64,000 bases of DNA, taken from Lachnospiraceae bacterium. Its GTDB lineage: Bacteria > Bacillota > Clostridia > Lachnospirales > Lachnospiraceae. How positions within the stretch are numbered: position 1 is the stretch's first letter; each line of letters starts with the position of its first letter. Below are positions 27,055-34,592 of the stretch, in pieces. A program made the position numbers and the translations under genes. The notes under the pieces were generated by a model that saw only the letters and a list, made by a program, of their open reading frames with translations, was not told the DNA's origin and made no database searches. The DNA lies in the NCBI GenBank assembly GCA_017396555.1, contig JAFQLS010000017.1, positions 107,228 through 171,227 of the forward strand, written 5' to 3'.

Positions 27055-28461
27055 ATGAAACAAAAGATATTAGCTTTGATAGGACCAGTGCTATTTCTAC
27101 TATGCTATTTGCCGTTTTGTAGTACTGATTCAGCAAATATGTGGGCTGCAATTGGAACTGTTGCATGGATGGCATTTTGGTGGATAACCGGAGCAGTAGA
27201 TTTTGCGGTTACGGCTTTTTTACCAATTGCTATAAATGCATTTTTACAGATAACAGATATGTCAGCTGTTATAGCTAATTATGCATCTGAAACAATATTG
27301 TTATTGCTTGGTGCATCAATCTTAACTGCATCATGGGATGAAACAGGCTTGGATAAAAGAATTGCAGCTAAGTTTTTATCACTTGTAGGAAGTAATGTTA
27401 AGACACAGATTGTTTTCTGGTATTTACTATGTGCAATACTTTCTGCAATCTTACCAAATGTGGTTGTATGCGCGGCAGTTACACCAATTGCAGTATCAAT
27501 GCTTAAATATGTTGGAGAAAAAGATATTGCAAAGAGTAAGGTTGGCTCACTTATATTATTGACTATTGCGTATGCGGTAGGTGTAGGTGGATTAGCATCA
27601 CCACTTGGTGGTGCAATGAACCTTGTTACTGTAGATTATATTGAACAGATAACTGGCGAAGAATTTATGTATATTGCATGGGTTGTAAGATTCTTGCCAT
27701 TAACTATCGTATTAATTATAAGTAATATAATATTTCTTCTTCTATTTGTTAAGAAGAAGCAGGAACTGGGTGGTTCGAGAGAATATTTTATTCAGCAGTA
27801 TAAGAGTATGCCACCGGTTAATAGAGAAGAAGTGTTGTCGTTAAGCTTATTCTTAATTGCAACATTATTATCATTTACCAGAGAGTTATATAAGAATCAC
27901 TTGCCGGGACTTAAGCCGGCATATGTATTTATTATATGTGCAATAATTTCATTCTTTATTACTTCTAAGGATGGAAAGAAAATTATGTCTTGGAGTAATG
28001 TCCAGAAAAAAATCAGTTGGGATTTGATGTACGTATTTGCAGGAGGTTTGGCACTTGGTACACTTATTAATGCAAGTGGTGCTGCAAAGAAAATTGGAGA
28101 ACTCGTTGCATCAGCTGATTTAAAGGGTGGTTTTTTATTAGTATTAATCATAGTTACAATGACAGTTCTTATGTCAGATGTAACAAGTAATACAGCTACA
28201 GCAGCTGTAGCTGTACCTATTGTTATTAGTATTGTAGAAGGTTTGGGAGAAAATCCTATACCATACATATATACAGCTTCCATAGGTGTTAACTTATCAT
28301 ATATGCTACCTACATCAATAAGAGCTATTCCTGTAGGGTATGGTCTTGAACCTAAATATATGCTTAAGAAGGGTATTCCTATGACAATTATTGTAATATC
28401 ATTAATGAGTATAACAGCTTATTTATTAATTGAATTTTGGCCAGTATTTAGTACAGTATAA
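27055..28461 (+). CDS. DASS/SLC13-family anion symporter
   Basis: A 468-aa permease with about twelve hydrophobic segments. The two family Ser-Asn-Thr-like signatures are represented by the first half (NVVVCAAVTPIAV; LGGAMNLVTV) and by SDVTSNTATAAVAVPI in the second. The family imports dicarboxylates, citrate, sulfate and related anions with sodium. It starts 5 bp after the acyl carrier gene and ends 14 bp before the ligase gene, so it is cotranscribed; a transporter of this class is not part of classical dlt operons. It may import the acid used for acylation (inference). Confidence 0.88.
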   Translation: MKQKILALIGPVLFLLCYLPFCSTDSANMWAAIGTVAWMAFWWITGAVDFAVTAFLPIAINAFLQITDMSAVIANYASETILLLLGASILTASWDETGLDKRIAAKFLSLVGSNVKTQIVFWYLLCAILSAILPNVVVCAAVTPIAVSMLKYVGEKDIAKSKVGSLILLTIAYAVGVGGLASPLGGAMNLVTVDYIEQITGEEFMYIAWVVRFLPLTIVLIISNIIFLLLFVKKKQELGGSREYFIQQYKSMPPVNREEVLSLSLFLIATLLSFTRELYKNHLPGLKPAYVFIICAIISFFITSKDGKKIMSWSNVQKKISWDLMYVFAGGLALGTLINASGAAKKIGELVASADLKGGFLLVLIIVTMTVLMSDVTSNTATAAVAVPIVISIVEGLGENPIPYIYTASIGVNLSYMLPTSIRAIPVGYGLEPKYMLKKGIPMTIIVISLMSITAYLLIEFWPVFSTV

Positions 28462-28475
28462 AACGGAGGTTAATT

Positions 28476-29945
28476 ATGTTTGAATCAATTATTGAAGCAG
28501 TATTGCATTATGCAAATACACAGCCTGATAAATTATGTCTTGCGGATGATACATCTAAGGTATCATATAAGGAATATGCAGAAAAGATTAGAAAATATGC
28601 AACTTGTTTTGAAAATGCAGGATTAGTTAGAGGAGATAAGATTGTAGTAGAAGCTTGTCAGACTATTGATTATCTTGCTATTGAACTTGCTATGCAGGCT
28701 ATAGGAATGGTATTTGTACCGGTTGAACATAATTGTGCGTCTGAAAAGATTCAGTCTTTTATAGATAGAGCAGAAGCAAAGGCTGTGATTGTAACAAAAG
28801 CTTTTGATTACGCTGTAGAACATAATTATACATATGATAAATTTAATGAAATGTATGCTAACGCAGAGGCTTATAACATAACAGAGCTTCCAAAGAAAGA
28901 AGATATTAGCGAAATATTATTTAGCACAGGAACAACTGGTAAGGAAAAGGGAATTGTTCTTACACATAAGAATGATATAGCATTAGCCGAAAATGTTATG
29001 TATGGTGTAGAAATGGAAAAGGATACAGTTGAAATGATTCCTTCACCACTTAATCATTCTCATGGTCTCAGAAGATATTATGCAAATATGTATAATGGTA
29101 GTACAGTAATATTGCTTGGAAGTGTTATGAATATTAAAAAGTTTTTCTCAAACATGGACGAGTATGGTGTTAATGCGATGGATCTTGTTCCAACGGCTAT
29201 GTCAGTTGTGCTTAAGCTTACAAAGAACAGACTTGCTGAATACGCAGACAAGATTCAGTACATCCAGCTTGGTGCAGCGCCACTTCTTGAAGATGATAAG
29301 AACAAGATTTGTGAGCTTTTGCCTAATACAAGACTCTATAACTTCTATGGAAGTACAGAGAGCGGTTGTACATGCATTTATAATTTTAACTGTGCTGATT
29401 CCAAGACAAGATGTATTGGAAAGCCAACACATAATACAACAGTTATCATAGTCGATGATGACCGTAATGAAATAAAATCTTCTGAAACCAATACAGGGTT
29501 ACTTGCTACGAAGGGTGATATGAATATGTCATATTACTGGCAGGATGAAGAAGAAACTTCTAAGGTATTAATTGATGGTATCGTATATTCAAATGATATA
29601 GCTTACATTGATGATAATGGTGAAGTTATATTGATGGGAAGAAAAGGCGATGTAATTAATGTAGGTGGTAACAAGGTATCACCGGATGAGATTGAAAATG
29701 TTGCAAAGAAAATGGATGTAGTAGCTGACTGTGGTTGTATTCCGATTCCGGACAAATCAAAGGGTAGTGTTCCTAAATTGTTTGTGGAAATGGAAAACGG
29801 AAAGGAATTTGACCCTGTTGAGATTAGAAAATTCTTAGCAAGTCAGTTAGAGCCTTACAAGATTCCTACAGTAATTGTAGAGATTGATAAGATACCAAGA
29901 AGTTTTAATGGAAAGATATTGAGAAAAGATTTACAGAATTTATAG
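28476..29945 (+). CDS. AMP-forming acyl ligase (DltA-like adenylation enzyme)
   Basis: A 489-aa member of the class I adenylate-forming family, which activates a carboxylic acid as acyl-AMP and loads it onto a thiol. Core motifs: FSTGTTGKEKG (A3), YGSTESG (A5), the GRKGDVINVGG block (A8) and the late lysine in FNGKILRKDL (A10). In this operon the acceptor is presumably the carrier protein at 26828. Length is close to DltA, but I cannot read the substrate pocket, so D-alanine is only one possibility. It is the last gene before a bidirectional terminator. Confidence 0.88.
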   Translation: MFESIIEAVLHYANTQPDKLCLADDTSKVSYKEYAEKIRKYATCFENAGLVRGDKIVVEACQTIDYLAIELAMQAIGMVFVPVEHNCASEKIQSFIDRAEAKAVIVTKAFDYAVEHNYTYDKFNEMYANAEAYNITELPKKEDISEILFSTGTTGKEKGIVLTHKNDIALAENVMYGVEMEKDTVEMIPSPLNHSHGLRRYYANMYNGSTVILLGSVMNIKKFFSNMDEYGVNAMDLVPTAMSVVLKLTKNRLAEYADKIQYIQLGAAPLLEDDKNKICELLPNTRLYNFYGSTESGCTCIYNFNCADSKTRCIGKPTHNTTVIIVDDDRNEIKSSETNTGLLATKGDMNMSYYWQDEEETSKVLIDGIVYSNDIAYIDDNGEVILMGRKGDVINVGGNKVSPDEIENVAKKMDVVADCGCIPIPDKSKGSVPKLFVEMENGKEFDPVEIRKFLASQLEPYKIPTVIVEIDKIPRSFNGKILRKDLQNL

Positions 29946-29951
29946 AAATAA

Positions 29952-29989
29952 AAAAGCTGTGGTGCCAGATTGTTTGCATCACAGCTTTT
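29952..29989. terminator. Bidirectional terminator
   Basis: A 14-bp stem (AAAAGCTGTGGTGC 29952-29965 with GCATCACAGCTTTT 29976-29989), 10-nt loop, A-tract on one side and T-tract on the other, between convergent genes. Confidence 0.9.
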
Positions 29990-29992
29990 ATA

Positions 29993-31258
29993 TTACTTTC
30001 TCTCGGTTACATTACCATCTTTGTCAATATCTACATTAAAGGAAATGCTCTCAATATATTCAAGAAGGTTAGTAGCGGCTTCACCAGTTATATCAGTTGT
30101 CTTATATAGCTGACTGCTACATGGAAGAAGACTTACACTACTTGAATTGTCTTCATTAATTGTTACATTTAATACTACAGTATCTGAGTGATAATTAGAA
30201 AACAGGAAATTACCAAGGCTATATGCTATTGGCTTACCCTTATAAAACTCCATTCCCTGTAATACATGTGGGTGGCAGGCAACTACAAGGTCAGCACCCG
30301 AATCAATATAACCATAGGCAACAGTTTTCTGATAAGGTTCAACGGTGTTCTGCTTTTCTTCGCCGAAGTGAGTAAATACAAGAACATAGTCGCAGTTCTT
30401 CTTTGCATTTGCAATTGCGTCACAAATCATTCCAAAGTAAGCAGTACTTTCATAAGTGGTAAGTAATCCGGGATTTGAAGCAGTAGCATACCAAAATGCC
30501 TGCGGAACAAATCGTGTTGTACCAAATATGGCTATACGTTTGCCGTTGACTTCTCTAATAACCGGAGTAAGTGCCTCGTCTAAATTATTTCCGGCGCCTA
30601 CATAATCAATATCAAGAGCATTCAAATTTGAAAATGTATCCTGCAACCCAATAACACCATAATCAAGAGTGTGATTATTTGCGAGTGTAACAACATCTGC
30701 CCCCATTTCTTTGAAGATAACTTCGCGGTTAGAAGGGGCTCTAAATGTATATATCTGATATTCGGCCATTTCACCTCTGTCGCTACATGCAAATTCGTGA
30801 TCTGCTATGTAAAGGTCTGCGTTATACAGATTGTTCTTGACCTTTTCTGATAAAAAGCCGGAGACACCATTTTGTGTATAATATCCATACAAAGAATCAC
30901 TAAAGAAAATATCGCCTGTAAATGCCATTGTAACGGCAGGAGCATTGTTCGTCTCAGTTTTCTTAGGTGTTGTATCCTTCTCGGTTTGAGGTTCCGTAGT
31001 AGGAACAGTGGTAGACTCGGAAGGTGCTTCAGTAGTGGTCTCGCTTGTTGTCTCTGAAGTTGTTTCAGAAGTATTCTCTGATGTCATCTCGGTTGTGGCT
31101 TCAGAGGTGTTCTCTGTTGTCATCTCAGAGGATGCTTCAGTAGTTATATTTGATGTGTCTGTTTGTGTTGTGTTTTTATTAGTATCACTGCTATTACAGC
31201 TACATAACATAGTACAGGCTATTGCAGTAACTACACATGCAAGTTTATATCTTTTCAT
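29993..31258 (-). CDS. CapA-family lipoprotein (metallophosphoesterase-like)
   Basis: A 421-aa protein started at the ATG at 31258, which follows ATGGAGGTAAAT; an in-frame ATG four codons earlier overlaps that site. It has a signal with lipobox LCSC, then a roughly 60-residue Thr/Ser/Glu-rich spacer, then a CapA (PgsA-type) domain: VTMAFTGDIFFSD, ANNHTLDYG, THFGEE and HPHVLQGME..GKPIAYSLGNFLFS, all metal-site blocks of calcineurin-like phosphoesterases. CapA proteins are linked to poly-gamma-glutamate capsule synthesis, but no capBC lies here, so the substrate is open. Confidence 0.88.
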   Translation of the reverse strand: MKRYKLACVVTAIACTMLCSCNSSDTNKNTTQTDTSNITTEASSEMTTENTSEATTEMTSENTSETTSETTSETTTEAPSESTTVPTTEPQTEKDTTPKKTETNNAPAVTMAFTGDIFFSDSLYGYYTQNGVSGFLSEKVKNNLYNADLYIADHEFACSDRGEMAEYQIYTFRAPSNREVIFKEMGADVVTLANNHTLDYGVIGLQDTFSNLNALDIDYVGAGNNLDEALTPVIREVNGKRIAIFGTTRFVPQAFWYATASNPGLLTTYESTAYFGMICDAIANAKKNCDYVLVFTHFGEEKQNTVEPYQKTVAYGYIDSGADLVVACHPHVLQGMEFYKGKPIAYSLGNFLFSNYHSDTVVLNVTINEDNSSSVSLLPCSSQLYKTTDITGEAATNLLEYIESISFNVDIDKDGNVTERK

Positions 31259-31294
31259 ATTTACCTCCATCTCTTTAAGTGTTAATCTTAGCCT

Positions 31295-31323
31295 ATAATA
31301 TCAAAATATGTAGAAATATGCAA
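31295..31323 (-). promoter_or_regulatory. Promoter of the CapA-like gene
   Basis: On the minus strand TTGCAT (31323-31318), 17-bp spacer, TATTAT (31300-31295), about 37 bp upstream of the start codon. Confidence 0.6.
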
Positions 31324-31421
31324 TTGTAAAGATTTACTAAGAATTGGCAGAATAGATAGTCTTCATTTCGTTAATCATTAAAATATGCCGGCAGATTATT
31401 TGATTAACGGAGGAAAAACAA

Positions 31422-32198
31422 ATGGCGCTTTACAAAGTTGAAATTTGTGGTGTAAATACAGCGAAGTTACCATTGCTTACAAAGGAAGAAAAGAAGGAAT
31501 TATGGGAGAGGATTGCTAAAGGAGATAAAGAAGCTAGAGAAAGATATATACAGGGAAATTTAAGACTAGTATTAAGTATTATACAACGTTTTTCCAATAG
31601 TAATGAGAATATGGACGATTTATTTCAGATAGGTTGCATTGGTCTTATAAAGGCAGTAGACAATTTTGATGTAAAACAGGAGGTACAGTTTAGTACCTAT
31701 GCTGTTCCGATGATTTTAGGAGAAATAAAAAGATATTTGAGAGACTACAACAGTATACGTGTATCGCGTTCGGTGAGAGATATCGCATACAAAGCAATAT
31801 ATGCAAAAGAAAATCTTACAAGAAAAAATAACAGGGAACCATCTATAAATGAAATAGCAACTGAGATTGGTATAGATAAAGAGGAGGTAGTCTATGCCAT
31901 GGATGCAATACAAAGTCCTATGTCATTATATGAGCCTGTTTATTCAGAGGGTGGAGATACTTTATATGTTATGGATCAAATAAAGGACAAAAAAAACAAA
32001 GAAGAGACCTGGGTTGAAAATATGGCACTTAGAGATGCAATAGACAGACTTTCCGAAAGGGAAAGGAATATAATAGATTTGAGATTTTTTAAGGGAAAAA
32101 CTCAAATGGAGGTTTCACAGGAGGTTGGAATATCACAGGCGCAGGTTAGCCGATTAGAAAAAAATGCATTGAAATCAATGAGGAACTATTTATCATAA
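31422..32198 (+). CDS. sigG: RNA polymerase sporulation sigma factor sigma-G
   Basis: Late forespore sigma factor. At 258 aa it starts with the hallmark KVEICGVNTAKLPLL peptide, which in this family takes part in anti-sigma control, then region 2 (NLRLVLSIIQRF, DDLFQIGCIGLIKAVDNFD), region 3 (REPSINEIATEIG) and region 4 (LSERERNIIDLRFF; helix-turn-helix SQAQVSRLEKNAL). It is not adjacent to spoIIGA-sigE, unlike in many spore-formers; about 19 kb separates them. A GGAGG site precedes the ATG. No confident sigma-F or sigma-G promoter was seen. Confidence 0.96.
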   Translation: MALYKVEICGVNTAKLPLLTKEEKKELWERIAKGDKEARERYIQGNLRLVLSIIQRFSNSNENMDDLFQIGCIGLIKAVDNFDVKQEVQFSTYAVPMILGEIKRYLRDYNSIRVSRSVRDIAYKAIYAKENLTRKNNREPSINEIATEIGIDKEEVVYAMDAIQSPMSLYEPVYSEGGDTLYVMDQIKDKKNKEETWVENMALRDAIDRLSERERNIIDLRFFKGKTQMEVSQEVGISQAQVSRLEKNALKSMRNYLS

Positions 32199-32215
32199 AC
32201 TGAATATATTATATT

Positions 32216-32476
32216 ATGAGGATATGTGATTTAAAAAATAAAGAAGTAATAAATGAATGTAGCTGTAGGCGGCTTGGTTATGTTACAGAAATGATATTTG
32301 ACCTTTGTAATTGTTGTATTACACATATTGTTGTTCCACGGGAGGGAAGGATTTGTGGTTTGTTTGGTCACGATACGGAGTATGTAATACCATGCCGCTG
32401 TATAAAACAGGTTGGTGAGGATATAATTCTGGTTATGGTAAACGAGGAAGAAGTGCTTGAAAAATGCAAGTATTAG
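32216..32476 (+). CDS. YlmC/YmxH-family PRC-barrel protein
   Basis: An 86-aa protein of the YlmC/YmxH family, found next to sigG in many spore-formers. It folds as a PRC barrel: MRICDLKNKEVINE, GYVTEMIFDLC, EGRICGLFG, EYVIPCRCIKQVG. It has ten cysteines, including CSC, CNCC and CRC clusters, so metal binding is possible. No clear ribosome site is visible, which suggests translational coupling with sigG, 17 bp upstream. The function is unknown. Confidence 0.8.
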   Translation: MRICDLKNKEVINECSCRRLGYVTEMIFDLCNCCITHIVVPREGRICGLFGHDTEYVIPCRCIKQVGEDIILVMVNEEEVLEKCKY

Positions 32477-32520
32477 AATTATAATGATGTGGAAAATACG
32501 AAAGGTAATATGGTGATTTT

Positions 32521-32973
32521 ATGAGATGTCCATTTTGTAATGAAGAAAATACGAGAGTTATAGATTCAAGACCGTCGGAAGAAAATAATGCTATAAAAAG
32601 AAGAAGACAATGTGATAAATGCGGTAAAAGATTTACAACCTTTGAGAAGGTGGAAATGATTCCTCTTATGGTTATTAAGAAGGATAATAATAGAGAACCT
32701 TATGACAGGCAGAAGATTGAGGCGGGCATTATCAGTTCGTGTCATAAGAGAGCTAAAAGTCTTGAGCAGATTAATAAGCTTATAGATGAGATAGAGACAG
32801 AGATATTTAATCAGGGAGTACAGGAAATCTCAAGCTCAGTTATTGGTGAAATCCTTATGGATAAGCTTAAGGATTTTGATTCAGTTGCTTATGTAAGATT
32901 TGCATCTGTTTACAGAGAGTTCAAAGATGTTAATACATTTATGGACGAACTTAAGAAATTGTTGGATAAATAG
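32521..32973 (+). CDS. nrdR: Transcriptional repressor NrdR
   Basis: Represses ribonucleotide reductase genes according to ATP/dATP level. The 150-aa protein has an N-terminal zinc ribbon (Cys3, Cys6, Cys31, Cys34) with VIDSRPSEENNAIKRRR and an ATP-cone domain (about 48-140; MVIKKDNNREPYDRQKIEAG). Length and order match the family. It follows the ylmC-type gene in the same operon, a common clostridial arrangement. Confidence 0.97.
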   Translation: MRCPFCNEENTRVIDSRPSEENNAIKRRRQCDKCGKRFTTFEKVEMIPLMVIKKDNNREPYDRQKIEAGIISSCHKRAKSLEQINKLIDEIETEIFNQGVQEISSSVIGEILMDKLKDFDSVAYVRFASVYREFKDVNTFMDELKKLLDK

Positions 32974-32985
32974 TTGGAGGTACAA

Positions 32986-33477
32986 ATGTTTAAGAAATTT
33001 TATCCTAATGAATATAGAAATTCCACATACGAGCTTGATTTTCAGTCGTATTACGACAAGGGATATAGAGGTATATTATTTGACATAGATAATACTCTTG
33101 TAGAACATGGACTTCCTGCAACAGACAGAGCTGTTAAATTATTTGAGGATTTAAGAAGAATAGGATTTAAGACCTGTTTGATTTCAAATAATCAGGAACC
33201 AAGAGTAAAACCTTTTGCAGAGCTTGTAAAGTCTGATTACATATATAATGCCCACAAGCCATCAACCAAGAATTATAGGAAGGCAATGGAGATAATGGGA
33301 ACAGATATAAGTAATTCAATGTTTGTAGGGGATCAGTTATTTACGGACGTATATGGAGCCAATAGAGCCAAAATGTACACAGTGCTTGTTAAGCCAATTC
33401 ATCCAAAGGAAGAGATACAGATTGTGTTTAAAAGAAAGCTTGAGAAGATAGTACTGTATTTTTATAAGAAAAGATAA
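32986..33477 (+). CDS. YqeG-family HAD phosphatase
   Basis: A 163-aa HAD superfamily IIIA protein. The start is ATG 32986, 6 bp after TTGGAGG; the TTG in the site is not used. Motif I is FDIDNTLVEHG (Asp33, Asp35), motif II ISNN, motif III lysine in AHKPSTKNYRKA, and motif IV GDQLFTDVYGAN. YqeG relatives act on small phosphorylated compounds; PgpP homologues dephosphorylate phosphatidylglycerophosphate in other bacteria. It is cotranscribed with nrdR, 12 bp away. Confidence 0.88.
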   Translation: MFKKFYPNEYRNSTYELDFQSYYDKGYRGILFDIDNTLVEHGLPATDRAVKLFEDLRRIGFKTCLISNNQEPRVKPFAELVKSDYIYNAHKPSTKNYRKAMEIMGTDISNSMFVGDQLFTDVYGANRAKMYTVLVKPIHPKEEIQIVFKRKLEKIVLYFYKKR

Positions 33478-33516
33478 ATATAAATGTAGCATTAACTAAA
33501 GAAAATCAGATGATAG

Positions 33517-33562
33517 AATAACCACTAAAATTACCTTAGCTTAGGATATTTTAGTGGTTATT
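33517..33562. terminator. Bidirectional terminator between yqeG and aroE
   Basis: A perfect 15-bp stem (33517-33531 with 33548-33562) with a small inner CCT/AGG hairpin in the loop. The T-tract is short, so efficiency is uncertain. Confidence 0.7.
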
Positions 33563-33566
33563 AATT

Positions 33567-34424
33567 TTAAGAAAAATATTTCTCTTTAACAATTTCTACA
33601 GGCATTTCCTTGCCTGTCCATATCTTAAATGCTTCTGCACCTTGATATAGTAGCATATATAAACCATTAAATACAGGACAACCATGCTCCTTGGCAATTC
33701 GAAGCAATTTGGTTTCCTTTGGATTGTAAATAACGTCAGATACAATTAGGTCAGGTCGAAAAATACTTTCGTCAGTGATTATACAATTCTCAACATTTGG
33801 AGCCATTCCAACACTTGTTCCATTTGTAAGAATCTGACTATTTGCAATGCTGTTATTAAGCATTGTTTTGTCAGCGAGATCATAAAGGCATGCCTTGCAG
33901 GAAGTAGTAGAGTTGATTGTGTCAACCATTTTCTGCGCTCTGTCATAGAACTGGTCCTTGATGCTGAATATATTAATGCTTGCAACACCGTCTAATGCAG
34001 CCTGAGCGGCTATAGCCGTGGCAGCACCACCGGCACCAAGTAATGTCATATTCTTTCCTATAATATCATGTCCGGCATCCTTAACCGCCTGCATATATCC
34101 AACACCATCTGTGTTATAGCCTATAAGTTTACCATTATCATTTAATACTGTGTTAATAGCGCCGATAATTTTAGCAGCGGGAGTGATTTCATCAACTAAC
34201 TCACACATAAGATTCTTGTTAGGCATTGTAAGATTAAAACCATGAATTCCGGCAGTTTTAAGTCCGTCTACAGCGACCTTAAGATTGTCTGTATTGACAT
34301 CAAAGCAAAGATAGACATAGTCTAAATCATGATATTTAAAAGCTTCGTTATGCATCATAGGTGAAATGCTGTGTGCAACAGGGCTTCCTAGAAGACCGGT
34401 AAGTTTTGTATGTCCTGTAATCAT
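33567..34424 (-). CDS. aroE: Shikimate dehydrogenase AroE
   Basis: NADPH-dependent reduction of 3-dehydroshikimate to shikimate in aromatic amino-acid synthesis. At 285 aa, it shows the substrate-binding GSPVAHSISPMMHNEAF, the catalytic Lys-containing NLTMPNKN, GAINTV, the dinucleotide-binding GAGGAATAIA and YNPKETKLL near the C-terminus. It starts at 34424 on the minus strand after AAAGAGGAATT. It has its own promoter and is divergent from the paralogue array. Confidence 0.95.
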   Translation of the reverse strand: MITGHTKLTGLLGSPVAHSISPMMHNEAFKYHDLDYVYLCFDVNTDNLKVAVDGLKTAGIHGFNLTMPNKNLMCELVDEITPAAKIIGAINTVLNDNGKLIGYNTDGVGYMQAVKDAGHDIIGKNMTLLGAGGAATAIAAQAALDGVASINIFSIKDQFYDRAQKMVDTINSTTSCKACLYDLADKTMLNNSIANSQILTNGTSVGMAPNVENCIITDESIFRPDLIVSDVIYNPKETKLLRIAKEHGCPVFNGLYMLLYQGAEAFKIWTGKEMPVEIVKEKYFS

Positions 34425-34467
34425 ATATAATTCCTCTTTTCGTTAAAATCAAAATAATAATAAATTA

Positions 34468-34496
34468 ATAATATTCCAAAATATGTATTGTGTCAA
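34468..34496 (-). promoter_or_regulatory. aroE promoter
   Basis: On the minus strand TTGACA (34496-34491), 17-bp spacer, TATTAT (34473-34468): perfect -35, 5-of-6 -10. Confidence 0.8.
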
Positions 34497-34532
34497 TTAA
34501 TACATTTTTATGTAGAAAACAAATGGTATATA

Positions 34533-34541
34533 TGGTATAAT
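34533..34541 (+). promoter_or_regulatory. Extended -10 promoter of paralogue 1
   Basis: TGGTATAAT at 34533-34541 is an extended -10. The surrounding bases recur before paralogue 2 (37603-37611), so promoter and leader were duplicated with the gene. Confidence 0.6.
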
Positions 34542-34592
34542 ATTGACAGCGATTTTGGTTTGAAAACTAAAGATTTTAGGAGGTACATATTT

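Noticed and set aside
31008-31298. Val/Ser-rich open frame opposite the CapA-like Thr/Ser/Glu spacer
   Set aside because: Low-complexity coding on one strand creates a long low-complexity frame on the other; no independent support.
31321-31421. Sigma-F/sigma-G promoter before sigG
   Set aside because: GAATA and CATTAAA-like words are present, but spacing is 21 bp and the -10 does not match well enough.
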